This document shows positions 9,560-17,196 of a stretch of DNA of 64,000 nt, piece by piece; the stretch's first letter is position 1; the number at the start of each line of letters is the position of its first letter. The stretch is from assembly GCA_965197865.1 (NCBI GenBank), contig CBDANZ010000002.1:186001-250000 (forward strand), given 5' to 3'. Both the position numbers and the translations under genes were made by a program. Source of the stretch: CBDANZ01 sp965197865. GTDB taxonomy: Bacteria; Acidobacteriota; Vicinamibacteria; Vicinamibacterales; CAVVIG01. Under the pieces are notes generated by a model. That model was not told the origin of the DNA and did no database searches. It saw only the letters and a program-made list of their open reading frames with translations.

Positions 9560-9871
9560 GTGAACGCTCCCGATGTCAAGATGGCCCTTCCCGGCCCGAA
9601 AGCGAAGTCGCTGATCGAACGGGACACGAAAGCCGTCTCGCCGTCATACAGGCGTGGCTATCCGCTGGTGATTGAGTGCGCGTCGGGCTGTCTAGTAGAA
9701 GACGTCGATGGCAACGTGTTCCTCGACTGCACGGCCGGGATTGCCGTCACCGCGACTGGCAATTCGCACCCCGATGTCGTGAAGGCGATTACCGAGCAGG
9801 CAGGGCGCTTCATCCACATGTCTGGGACCGAGTTCTACTACGAGCCGCAGGTGCGGCTCGTAGTAGAACTC
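9560..9871 (+). pseudogene. Class III aminotransferase gene, N-terminal fragment
   Basis: The first 100 residues resemble 4-aminobutyrate/acetylornithine-type aminotransferases: SLIERDTKAVSPSYRRGYPL, DVDGNVFLDCTAGIAVTATG, HPDVVKAITEQAGRFIHM and EFYYEPQVRL. Such PLP enzymes are about 430 residues long, but here the match ends at the perfect palindrome 9830-9871 and the next sequence belongs to galT. The PLP lysine, the cofactor-binding core and the C-terminal domain are absent, so it cannot be active. Confidence 0.8.
9830..9871. repeat. Perfect 20-bp inverted repeat with 2-base spacer
   Basis: GAGTTCTACTACGAGCCGCA is followed by GG and then its exact reverse complement. The arms encode EFYYEPQ and VRLVVEL within the aminotransferase fragment. 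The inner ten bases (CGAGCCGCA/TGCGGCTCG) are compatible with ordinary family sequence, while the outer part of the second arm no longer matches the family. That pattern suggests a fold-back copy event at the rearrangement point. Confidence 0.85.
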
Positions 9872-10107
9872 GCGCGCTCGAGCCTCCCTCGCAACATGAT
9901 GGTTCACAGCTAGCCGTTCCACGAGGACACCGGCGACGTGTACCAGTGGCACGTCCATCTCATCTCGAAGCTCGCGTGAACCGCCGACTTCCAGTGGGGG
10001 ACGGGTTCCTACATCAACCCGACCTCGCAAGAAGAAGCTGCCGATGTCCTGCGCGCGGTTAATGATGTGAAGCGTGTGGTAGCGCAGGGTTTTGGACCTG
10101 CCGTGTA
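9872..10107 (+). pseudogene. galT: Galactose-1-phosphate uridylyltransferase, decayed C-terminal fragment
   Basis: Reading on in the same frame gives NMMVHS, a stop (TAG 9911), PFHEDTGDVYQWHVHLISKLA, a stop (TGA 9977), TADFQWGTGSYINPTSQEEA and VLRAVNDVKR, ending at TAG 10105. The pattern of HWH followed by FEWGTG-INPTPPE is the C-terminal end of GalT, which exchanges UDP and hexose-1-phosphate. QWH replaces the usual HWH. Only about 75 of 330 residues remain. The TGA stands where the family has an arginine (CGA to TGA). Confidence 0.8.
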
Positions 10108-10129
10108 GCGCGGGCCTTTCAGGCCGCGT
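10104..10129. repeat. REP-like palindrome, GTAGCGCGG type
   Basis: TGTAGCGCGGGCCTTTCAGG followed by CCGCGT is a short imperfect palindrome. It is a variant of the family seen at 10300, 10337, 24698, 27568 and 54805. Confidence 0.6.
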
Positions 10130-10176
10130 AGTTGAAGCGAGCCTAACCGTGTGTTACTTTATCGGTTTGGGGGCGA

Positions 10177-10251
10177 GCGGGAATAACTCAGTGGTAGAGT
10201 GCGACCTTGCCAAGGTCGAAGTCGCGGGTTCGAATCCCGTTTCCCGCTCCA
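10177..10251 (+). tRNA. tRNA-Gly (GCC)
   Basis: A full cloverleaf is visible. The acceptor GCGGGAA pairs with TTCCCGC, the anticodon stem CGACC/GGTCG encloses loop TTGCCAA with anticodon GCC, the T arm is GCGGG-TTCGAAT-CCCGT, and the 3' CCA is encoded. Confidence 0.96.
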
Positions 10252-10299
10252 ATTCTCTCGCCCCGTCGCGAGCGTTGTGCCCGTCCTGAACGGGTGAAG

Positions 10300-10390
10300 G
10301 TAGCGCGGTCCTTTTGTTACCGCGACTCAGTGAATGTAGCGTGGTGAATGTCGCGCGGCCCTTTGAGGGCCGCGACTCATTTCAGGCCTT
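10300..10390. repeat. Two REP-like palindromes between tRNA-Gly and tRNA-Cys
   Basis: GTAGCGCGGTCCTTTTGTTA with CCGCGACTC and then GTCGCGCGGCCCTTTGAGGG with CCGCGACTC lie back to back. Both belong to the GTAGCGC family of short dispersed palindromes. Confidence 0.6.
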
Positions 10391-10396
10391 CGAATG

Positions 10397-10470
<74 letters not shown>

Positions 10471-11135
10471 ATTTTTCCTCGGTAAACCCACCAAGTCGCT
10501 CCTCGCTGCCCACCGCGAGCGGTCGTACTATGCCCGAAACTATGTCCATGACTTCGTCGAGACGCTTGACGGCCAGCGTCAGGTCACCGTCGCTGACGAT
10601 GTTGTAGCGCTCGAACACTGAGCGGGTCTTGTGCCCGGTCATCTGCATCGCCACGCGCTCCGGAACGCCCGCCCGGACGAGATTGCGGACAGCGGTTCGT
10701 CGTAGGTCGTGGGGGATACGGCCCGGGCATCCGGCGGCGCTGCAGGTTGATTTCCATGCTTTCGTGAACCTACGGATTGGTTCGCCGTTCCGATGGAAGA
10801 CCCACGGGCACAGCACGCTCTTTTCCCGCTTGACCTGGTCTCGAACGGCTTTCTGTTGCTCGATGAGCTGTCTCAGCGCCGTCGTCATCGGGAACACGCG
10901 TCCCTCGCTGTTCTTGGTGGTTCCCGGGTCCAATCGAACGATGCCGGCGGCGAGATCAACCTGACGCCACTGCAGGGTCAGGACTTCGCTCGGAATTCGC
11001 CAGCCAGTGATATCGCAGAAGCTCACGACAGCCGCCACGGGTGCCGGAAGGTTCCGGATGACTGATTCGATCTGCTCCCGCTCGAAGAATCCGGTGCGAA
11101 CGTTGTTCGCGCGCAGCAGGGGGATGTGAGGCCGC
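10471..11135 (-). pseudogene. Tyrosine recombinase/integrase, 5'-truncated
   Basis: The catalytic domain of a tyrosine integrase is readable: GFFEREQIESVIRNLP, the first Arg in CDITGWRIPSEVLTLQWRQV, HDLRRTAVRNLVRAGVP with the HxxR pair, and GHKTRSVFERY with the nucleophilic Tyr. Upstream of RPHIPLLRANNVR the sequence switches to unrelated material, so the core-binding N-terminal domain is lost at about 11135. The frame also runs through tRNA-Cys on the opposite strand to 10382, so the original stop is missing. Its position against the 3' end of tRNA-Cys fits a genomic island integrase with the rest of the island gone. Confidence 0.8.
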
Positions 11136-11139
11136 ACGG

Positions 11140-11640
11140 TTGATGAGAGCTCCTGGCCCGAAGGAGGGCACCCCAGGTTTCGCGTGGGCGGTCTGCCGAC
11201 GATCCCAGTCCTCTCGGTTGCGGTCGGCGGCGGTGAGGTGCTGCTTGAGGTTTCAGTGAGCAGCGAGGGGAGTGTCATAGAGGTCAAACCGCTCCGCAGC
11301 ACCGCGTCGTTCGATGAACTGATGATTGGAGTTGTGAGGGGGTGGCAGTTCGCTCCCGCCGAGCGCTAGGTCGATCTCCCCGCGCCCGACACCAGCCAAC
11401 TCAAGACGCGCCCCGTGGGTTCAAAGGTGCTGGTCGCCGGCATGTTCCGTCCGCCGGCGCTCTACTCGCTCACGCTTGGGGAACCGATCACGGACGTCGC
11501 CTCGCCGTTTCCTGAGGTTCCGTTCCCGGCTGCGACCGTGATGCCGCCAACTCCGCCGAACATTCGGCTCCACGCCTACAATGGACTGCAGCTCGTCTAC
11601 TTGAGTGGGTCCAGCCGCGTTCCGGTGCATCCCATCGTGT
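11140..11640 (+). pseudogene. TonB-type energy transducer, fragment with in-frame stop
   Basis: One frame reads VGGGEVLLEVSVSSEGSVIE, ASFDELMIGVVRGWQFAPAE, a TAG (11367-11369), then VDLPAPDTSQLKTRPVGSKV and MFRPPALYSLTLGEP-ITDVA. The pattern of VLLEVxVxxxGxV and xWQFxPAE is that of TonB C-terminal modules common in Acidobacteria. Neither terminus is whole, and the fragment joins a trkH piece in another frame near 11640. Confidence 0.6.
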
Positions 11641-11850
11641 ACAGTGACGAACGAGATCTCTGGTTGGCACGAGAGGCGCAACGAGCTGGGGCTCGACGCA
11701 GTCGGACCGATGGCGAACTACGCGCACCTGCATCTGGCAAGTCGCATCATCCTGACGTTGGTGATGTGGATCGGGCGGCTGGAGGTGCTGACGGTGCTCG
11801 TGCTCTTCCGCTGGGAGATCTGGCGGACGGCTCGCTGGCTCCCGAATTGA
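11641..11850 (+). pseudogene. trkH: TrkH potassium transporter, C-terminal fragment
   Basis: About 65 residues end in LGLDAVGPMANYAHLHLASR, IILTLVMWIGRLEVLTVLVL and FRWEIWRTARW before TGA/stop near 11850. GLDAVGP-NF and MxIGRLExxTVLVLF are the last transmembrane helix and end of TrkH-type K+ transporters, which are about 480 residues long. The rest of the gene is absent. Confidence 0.7.
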
Positions 11851-12078
11851 TCACGTCACTGCGGTTGGTCGTCCGGTCATTTGCGGACGAACTCTGATGG
11901 GGTACGCTACTAAGCGATCCCGCGATCTGCGCGCGTGCTTCAGTCGGAGTCCTGCCGTCGGAAGGTCCCATTCTCTGCACGACGTGCCGTACATCACGCG
12001 ACTGGTCGGTCGGCGACGGGCCGGCGCGCCCGATGGGACGGGGTAGAGAGAGACGCGGACGTGCGCCGGTCACGCGAG

Positions 12079-12633
12079 TCAGTCGGCCCGCTTCCGAGGG
12101 CGGAGCACGGCGCGTTGAGCCGAATAGGCTAGCCGGACGCGCACGTACTCCTGGTGATCGAAACCGAGCTCGCTGGCGATCTGCCGGATTTGTGCTTCCT
12201 CGTCCGATGTGACGGAGTGGTCCGCGGCGGAGACAGCGAAGAGGCACTCGATCAGGTCTGAGCGCTGCTCGGCGGTCGCGACCTCGCGGAATTCGCGCGT
12301 GACAAGAAAGTTCTCCGTCCCGCCGAACCGCTTGTTCTGGCTCTTCGCGATCTGAACGACCAGGATGGCCTGGTCTTCTGGGAGATGGCCACGTTGTTGG
12401 ACGATCTCGATCATTTTGTCCGTTTCGACCGCGCTGATCAGATGGTCGGCGCCGGCCACCCGGCTGAGGACATAGGCAAATGCCGCCAAGTATCGCGCAC
12501 GAGTCGGTTCCAGCCGCTCCAGCTCTGCGACGATCCGGCGGACGGTGTCCGTGTCGCCCGAATCGGTCGCGGGAGGGCGGTTGAGTCTGGTGGCTGGCAC
12601 GCGTCTGAGCCCCAGGAAATCCAGGATCGACAT
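12079..12633 (-). CDS. TerB-family protein
   Basis: A 184-residue protein beginning MSILDFLGLRR. The helical body (ARYLAAFAYVLSRVAGADHL, ETDKMIEIVQQRGHLP, LIECLFAVSAADHSVTSDEE) has the two acidic metal-binding repeats of the TerB fold. TerB-like proteins occur in stress and membrane-associated contexts, and the specific job is unknown. ATG 12633 is chosen; an upstream ATG at 12663 adds ten unlikely residues. It diverges from the RodZ-like remnant across a 67-base spacer. Confidence 0.8.
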   Translation of the reverse strand: MSILDFLGLRRVPATRLNRPPATDSGDTDTVRRIVAELERLEPTRARYLAAFAYVLSRVAGADHLISAVETDKMIEIVQQRGHLPEDQAILVVQIAKSQNKRFGGTENFLVTREFREVATAEQRSDLIECLFAVSAADHSVTSDEEAQIRQIASELGFDHQEYVRVRLAYSAQRAVLRPRKRAD

Positions 12634-12700
12634 CGTTGTCCCCCCAGTAAGAGCAGCCAACACTTGACCGTTGGTGTTTAATGTAGCAGAGGTATTTCAG

Positions 12701-13511
12701 GTGGGACAACAGTTCCTGACGGACGTCGGTACACGTCTGCGGGAGGCCCGCGAGCGCCGCGGCGTGACGCTGTACGAGGTCGCAAACGTCACCAAGATTT
12801 CGATGGTGACGCTCAAGGCGATCGAGCGAAACGACATCGCTCGACTGCCAGGCGGCATCTTCACTCGCGGGTACATCCGGGCGTTCGCGGCCCAGGTGGG
12901 CCTCGATCCAGAAAAGGTTGTGGCTGACTACGTCGCCCAGTGCGAGGTAGTCGAGGAGCCGCCCGAGGTGTCCGACGTCGATCAGGACTGGTGAGCAGAT
13001 CGCGTGCGCTTGATCGCCGTGCTCGCGCTCGGCCTGGGGCTGACCATCTTACGCCGCCTCGTTCTTCTCGGGCTCCGACGAACTGCCGTCCGAATCGCTG
13101 GCCGTCGATGTTGTGCTGGCAATCCACGAGTCTGATATTCCGAAGACATTTGCGTTTGCCGCCGCGTTGGCTGCCGCGGAGAACGACCTTCCCACGCTGC
13201 AGCTCGAGCTTGAGCTGCGCGGTCGGTGCTGGGTCTCCGCCTCGGCCAACGGTCGGCTCGTGATCTATCGGCTGATGGAGCGTGGGGAACGCGCCGTGAT
13301 TGACGCGTACGACGCCATCGAGCTGCACGTCGGCGACGCGGGAAGCTTCGCCTACTGGATCAACGGCGCGCTGGGCCGTGAGCTCGGCCAGGCCGGGGAC
13401 GTGACGACGATCCACATCACGCAAGACAACTACCGGACGTTTCTGAAGAACGCGGCCGGTTCCGCCTCCAGAACGAGCGGCACCGCTCGCGGCGTTCTCG
13501 CCGCGCCGTAA
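12701..13511 (+). pseudogene. RodZ-like HTH/DUF4115 membrane protein gene, broken by stop and frameshift
   Basis: The N-terminal part is a Cro-type HTH of the RodZ family (GTRLREARERRGVTLYEVAN, TLKAIERNDIARLPGGIFTR, GYIRAFAAQVGLDPE). It ends at TGA 12992-12994. The same frame then encodes a membrane segment, VRLIAVLALGLGLTIL, after which the frame slips near 13048 to YAASFFSGSDELPSESLAV. The C-terminal DUF4115-type domain follows: LELELRGRCWVSASANGRLV, IYRLMERGERAVI, VGDAGSFAYWINGALGR. Domain order HTH-TM-DUF4115 is that of RodZ-like cell-shape proteins. Two lesions make it a probable pseudogene. Confidence 0.75.
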
Positions 13512-13744
13512 CCGGCGTCGATCCGACACGACACCAACAGGCCCGCGTTGCCGCGTTTGTCGGTGAGGAGATGACTTCGCGCGATTGTAACAACTTGGCG
13601 ACCGAAAGCTTGCCCAGATCGTTCGTCAGTCTGCGGGGCAAGGTGGATGGCCGGCGAAGGTCGAGACCGCCTACACTTATAATGAGGCTTGCTGCTGAGA
13701 CGCCTCCTCGAGGCTTGAGAGCTGAGAATGGCTGAGAGCTGAGA

Positions 13745-14023
13745 ATGAGAGATATGTCGAACGCTTGGGACCCGCTCGCGGCCGCGTGCCTCGGTGCGCT
13801 CCTTGGAGGAGCGATCGCGTACCTGTGTTTTACGAATTCAGGCCGGCGACTGCTCGAGCGCGTGGACGCCACGCTGGACCGTGCGGCCGAAGAACTGCAG
13901 CGTCTCCAGAACACGGCAGCGAAGACCCGATGTGTGCTCGAAGAGGGGCGCCGGACGCTGCGCGATGTCGAGAGCGTGACCGATCCGGTCAGGACCGACC
14001 GCGTGAATTCCGTCCGTCACTGA
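13745..14023 (+). CDS. Small single-pass membrane protein (YtxH-like)
   Basis: This 92-residue protein has one hydrophobic segment (AAACLGALLGGAIAYLCF) followed by a charged helical tail, ERVDATLDRAAEELQRLQNT, that could form a coiled coil. That layout resembles YtxH-type stress proteins, but sequence identity cannot be judged by eye. ATG 13745 and 13754 are both possible starts. The 3' end overlaps the Bax-inhibitor remnant on the other strand. Confidence 0.55.
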   Translation: MRDMSNAWDPLAAACLGALLGGAIAYLCFTNSGRRLLERVDATLDRAAEELQRLQNTAAKTRCVLEEGRRTLRDVESVTDPVRTDRVNSVRH

Positions 14024-14309
14024 CACCGTCGGACTTGAGCGCCCGCCCACGCGTGCTTGAAGACGGTAACAAGGGCGCCGACCAGCTCGCTCAGCGCTCC
14101 CACCGCGACGAAGGCGCCAATTGCCGGATCGGCGGCGCCCGATTCCAAACATAGCTGGTGCCGACGACCAGGATGGCCAGCGAGAAGGCCGTGTTGTTCA
14201 CCGTGCCGCCGACCGTCGTCACGTCGGCGCCAGAAGCCGACGGAAACCTGGCGAACGCCTCGGCCCGAAGCGCCGGGTTACCGGATCGCAGCGCCATCGT
14301 CCCTACCAT
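14017..14309 (-). pseudogene. Bax inhibitor-1/YccA family protein, N-terminal fragment
   Basis: The start reads MALRSGNPALRAEAFARF and GTVNNTAFSLAILVVGTSYV, matching the N-terminus of YccA/Bax-inhibitor membrane proteins (RSGNPAL, GTVNKT). After SYVWNRA the frame changes and continues as ADPAIGAFVAVGALSELVGA and LVTVFKHAWA before a stop at 14017. Only about 95 of roughly 240 residues are present. It lies directly downstream of hflC on the same strand. Confidence 0.6.
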
Positions 14310-14345
14310 CGTCTGCCCGTTCGTTCTCCGCGGTCCGACCTCAGG

Positions 14346-15278
14346 CTACTGTGGTGCTTCGAGGTACTTCAGGAACTCGCTGTCGGTTCCCAAGATGAGC
14401 ATCGTGCCGGGATCGATTACCTTCTCGTAGCTCTCGAGCGACCTTGTGAACTCATAAAACTTTGGGTCGCGACTGTAGGCATTCGCATAGATGCCCGTCG
14501 CCTCGGCGTCGGCCGTCCCGCGCAGCTCTTCGGCGGTTCGGAAGGCTTCGGATTGAATCCGCTGAAGCTCCCGGTCCTGTTCGCCCTGAATGCGCGCCGC
14601 CTCGCCCTGGCCCTCGGACCGGAACAACTCAGCGATCCGCTTGCGTTCGGCAATCATCCGTGCGAAGACGTCCTGCTGGACTTCATCGACGTAGTTGATG
14701 CGCTTGATGCGCAGGTCAAGAAGTTCGATGCCAAAATCCTCCGTCCGAACGGCGGACCGCTCCAGGATCTCGCGTGAGATTTGCTCGCGCCCTTTCTCGA
14801 TGCGGTTGAGAATGGCCTCTTCCTCCCCGTCTTCCAGCTGCACGTCGGCGGGATCCCGGTTGGTACTCCGCACCAGCTCGATCAGATCGTACCTGGCGAC
14901 CGCGTTTCTCGTCTCGCCGTCCAAGATGTCGTCGAGTCTCGACTGGGCACCGAACTCGTCGCGCAACCGCTGGAAGAATCTGAGCGGATCGACGATGTTC
15001 CACCGCGCGTACGTGTCGATCCAGATAAACCGCTTGTCTCTTGTGGGGACTTGATTGGGATTGCCGTCCCATTCCAGGAAGCGCTTCTCGAAGCGGTTGA
15101 CCTGTTGAATGAACGGCAGCTTGAAGTGCAAGCCGGGTGTGCTCACCAGATCGCCGACCGGTTCGCCAAACTGCGTGAGGATCACCTGGTCGGTTTCGGT
15201 AACCACGTACGCTGTGTTCGACACGACAACAAGCGCGGCCAAGAGCACGCCGAGCAGAATCGCAGATCTGATGTTCAC
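14346..15278 (-). CDS. hflC: HflC, membrane protease modulator
   Basis: HflC pairs with HflK to form a ring that controls FtsH-mediated membrane proteolysis. The protein has an N-terminal membrane anchor (SAILLGVLLAALVVVSNTAY), then a band-7 domain (FGEPVGDLVSTPGLHFKLPF, FEKRFLEWDG, IDTYARWNI) and a long helix rich in Arg/Glu (RMIAERKRIAELFRSEGQGE). The 310-residue length is typical. Its ATG overlaps the hflK stop by four bases. Confidence 0.95.
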   Translation of the reverse strand: MNIRSAILLGVLLAALVVVSNTAYVVTETDQVILTQFGEPVGDLVSTPGLHFKLPFIQQVNRFEKRFLEWDGNPNQVPTRDKRFIWIDTYARWNIVDPLRFFQRLRDEFGAQSRLDDILDGETRNAVARYDLIELVRSTNRDPADVQLEDGEEEAILNRIEKGREQISREILERSAVRTEDFGIELLDLRIKRINYVDEVQQDVFARMIAERKRIAELFRSEGQGEAARIQGEQDRELQRIQSEAFRTAEELRGTADAEATGIYANAYSRDPKFYEFTRSLESYEKVIDPGTMLILGTDSEFLKYLEAPQ

Positions 15279-16321
15279 TGTCTGCCTCCAATCCCCGAGG
15301 TCACTTGCGGCGTGGTGGTCGGCTGCGCGGCCCTCCTAAATCCCTCGAGCGGAAGCAGCGGGACCAGCCCTTGCGCGTCCTTGTCCAGAAAGAGCTTCCC
15401 CCCGACCCGCGGGAGCACCCTCTCCATCGTCTCGAGGTACATGCGGCGGCGCGTCACCTCGGGCGAGAGGCGGTAGGCATTGTGTATCGCCCGGAAGCGT
15501 GCGCTCTCGCCCTCGGCGCGGTTCACACGGTTCAGGCTGTAGCCTTCAGCCTCGAGGATGGTCTGCTCTGCTTCGCCGCTCGCACGAGGGATGACTTTAT
15601 TGTACTCGGCGAGCGCCTCGTTGATCATTCGGTCGCGCTGCTGCTGTGCCTGGTTGACCTCGTCCCAGGACGGCTTCACGGGATCAGGAGGATTGACGTC
15701 CTGAAGCACAACCTGCTCGATGGTGATGCCCATCTCGTACTGCTCGGACAGCGCCCGTAGGCGGTCCTGCACGCGGGATTCGATTTCCTGGCGCCCGACC
15801 GTCAGCACCTCGGTCACCGTGCGATCCCCGATGACCTCCCGCATCACAGCCTCGTTCATGGCCCGGAACGTGTCGATCAGGTTGCGTACCTTGAAGAGGT
15901 AGCGATAGGGATCCGCCACGCGGTACTGCACGATCCACTCGACGACGGCAACATTGAGATCCCCTGTGAGCATGACCGACTCAGCAGCGAAATCGGCCGT
16001 GCTGAACGTGGTGCGCACGCCGGGATCGAGGGTGCGGAAGCCGAACTCCTCCTTGAGCTGCCGCTGGACGGGAATCTTGCGGACCTCCTCGACGAGCGGG
16101 ATCTTCATGCGCAAGCCCGGTTCGGTCGTCCGGGTGAACCGGCCGAGGCGGAGCACGACGCCCACTTCCTCGGGTTGAATCTGGTACAACGTGTTGAAGA
16201 GCAGCACCAGAGCCAATACTCCGACGACGGCGGCTACGATCGCGCGGCCCGGTACGCTGGCACGCTTGCGCCACGCGTCGATCTCGTCGACAAATCCCCG
16301 CAGATCCTTGTCCATATCCAT
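15275..16321 (-). CDS. hflK: HflK, membrane protease modulator
   Basis: HflK is the larger partner of HflC. It has a transmembrane segment near residues 23-45 (AIVAAVVGVLALVLLFNTLY) and a band-7 domain (QPEEVGVVLRLGRFTRTTEP, LRMKIPLVEEV, VEWIVQYRVADPYRYLFKV, VTEVLTVGRQEIE). The helical tail carries EAEQTILEAEGYSLNRVNRA. ATG 16321 has a GGAGGAG ribosome site eight bases upstream. It is the first gene of the hflKC pair. Confidence 0.95.
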   Translation of the reverse strand: MDMDKDLRGFVDEIDAWRKRASVPGRAIVAAVVGVLALVLLFNTLYQIQPEEVGVVLRLGRFTRTTEPGLRMKIPLVEEVRKIPVQRQLKEEFGFRTLDPGVRTTFSTADFAAESVMLTGDLNVAVVEWIVQYRVADPYRYLFKVRNLIDTFRAMNEAVMREVIGDRTVTEVLTVGRQEIESRVQDRLRALSEQYEMGITIEQVVLQDVNPPDPVKPSWDEVNQAQQQRDRMINEALAEYNKVIPRASGEAEQTILEAEGYSLNRVNRAEGESARFRAIHNAYRLSPEVTRRRMYLETMERVLPRVGGKLFLDKDAQGLVPLLPLEGFRRAAQPTTTPQVTSGIGGRQ

Positions 16322-16673
16322 CTAGGGCTCCTCCTCAAAGGAAAAGGGAAAACCTTTGCCCCACTAAGCGGACGGTCAAAGCGACACCATCTCGACAACC
16401 GTAGCTCCGACCCGGGGGCTTGTCAACCGAGACACGCCGCTTGGAAGCTCCCGGATGTGAGAGTGAGCGCGTTCTTGCAGGAGCAGCCAAGCCCGCGCAT
16501 CGTCGGGGCTGGCTCCCTGGGCAGCGGCTCGTTCCTTGACTTGAAGGGAAAGAACGATGAAGGTCAGCGCACTGACGGTGGTAGACGCCATGAGGCCGTC
16601 AGTTCCGGCACCGGCCGGTCCCTCGTCGAGTGGATGCAGTCGATCGCAGCGTCCGCGGGGGGGCAGCCCTCTG
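16322..16673. other. Spacer without a recognisable gene
   Basis: Apart from the hflK ribosome site, I see no convincing coding sequence or RNA in this stretch. Confidence 0.4.
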
Positions 16674-17051
16674 TCAGGCCGTCATCATGAAGGTGACGTA
16701 AGGCGAGTACTGTGGTTCTGCCGCGGGGCCCGTTTCGAAGATCGCCAATCTCCATCCAGTACGGACAAGTTCGGTTTCAAGATCGCTCTGGAAGAACGCG
16801 GCGTCGGTGGGATTGTCAAACCGTATGACTTGCGACGCAGCGCCGCTGAATGTCAGAAGGATCGCGGCCGTCGCGACGCGGTCCATGATGAGTCGCTCCG
16901 AGCCGCGAGTGAAGGCCCAGCGCGGGAGAGGCGCATCACAATCGAAGAGCTCAGCCATCAATCTGCAATCCTGGTTGGGGTGGGGAATCGCAACCGACAG
17001 GAACAAGAGCACACCGGTTGCTATGTGAAAAACCATGTAACTAGAGGACAC
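16674..17051 (-). CDS. Hypothetical protein
   Basis: An open frame of up to 125 residues begins with a hydrophobic segment (MVFHIATGVLLFLSVAIPH). A shorter start at MAELFD leaves 95 residues with FSGAASQVIRFDNPTDAAFF and TGWRLAIFETGPAAEPQYSP. I recognise no family. It has no clear ribosome site and lies divergent from the large cytochrome gene, so it may be spurious. Confidence 0.3.
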   Translation of the reverse strand: MSSSYMVFHIATGVLLFLSVAIPHPNQDCRLMAELFDCDAPLPRWAFTRGSERLIMDRVATAAILLTFSGAASQVIRFDNPTDAAFFQSDLETELVRTGWRLAIFETGPAAEPQYSPYVTFMMTA

Positions 17052-17196
17052 AATACGTCAGGTGACGACGATGTATGTTACGCTTCGGTGCACGCTTCCT
17101 GCGGATCTCTGCTCGCCCGGCGGGCGTGCCAATCGTCTGGCAGTAGATGAATTTCATCACCTTCCGCGGTAGACTGCTGCTCGTCCGGAGGATGTG

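Noticed and set aside
11747..12709. Minus-strand frame of 320 codons across the trkH fragment and TerB gene
   Set aside because: It overlaps TerB in another frame and its Arg/Pro/Ser/Gly-rich composition is typical of a shadow frame.
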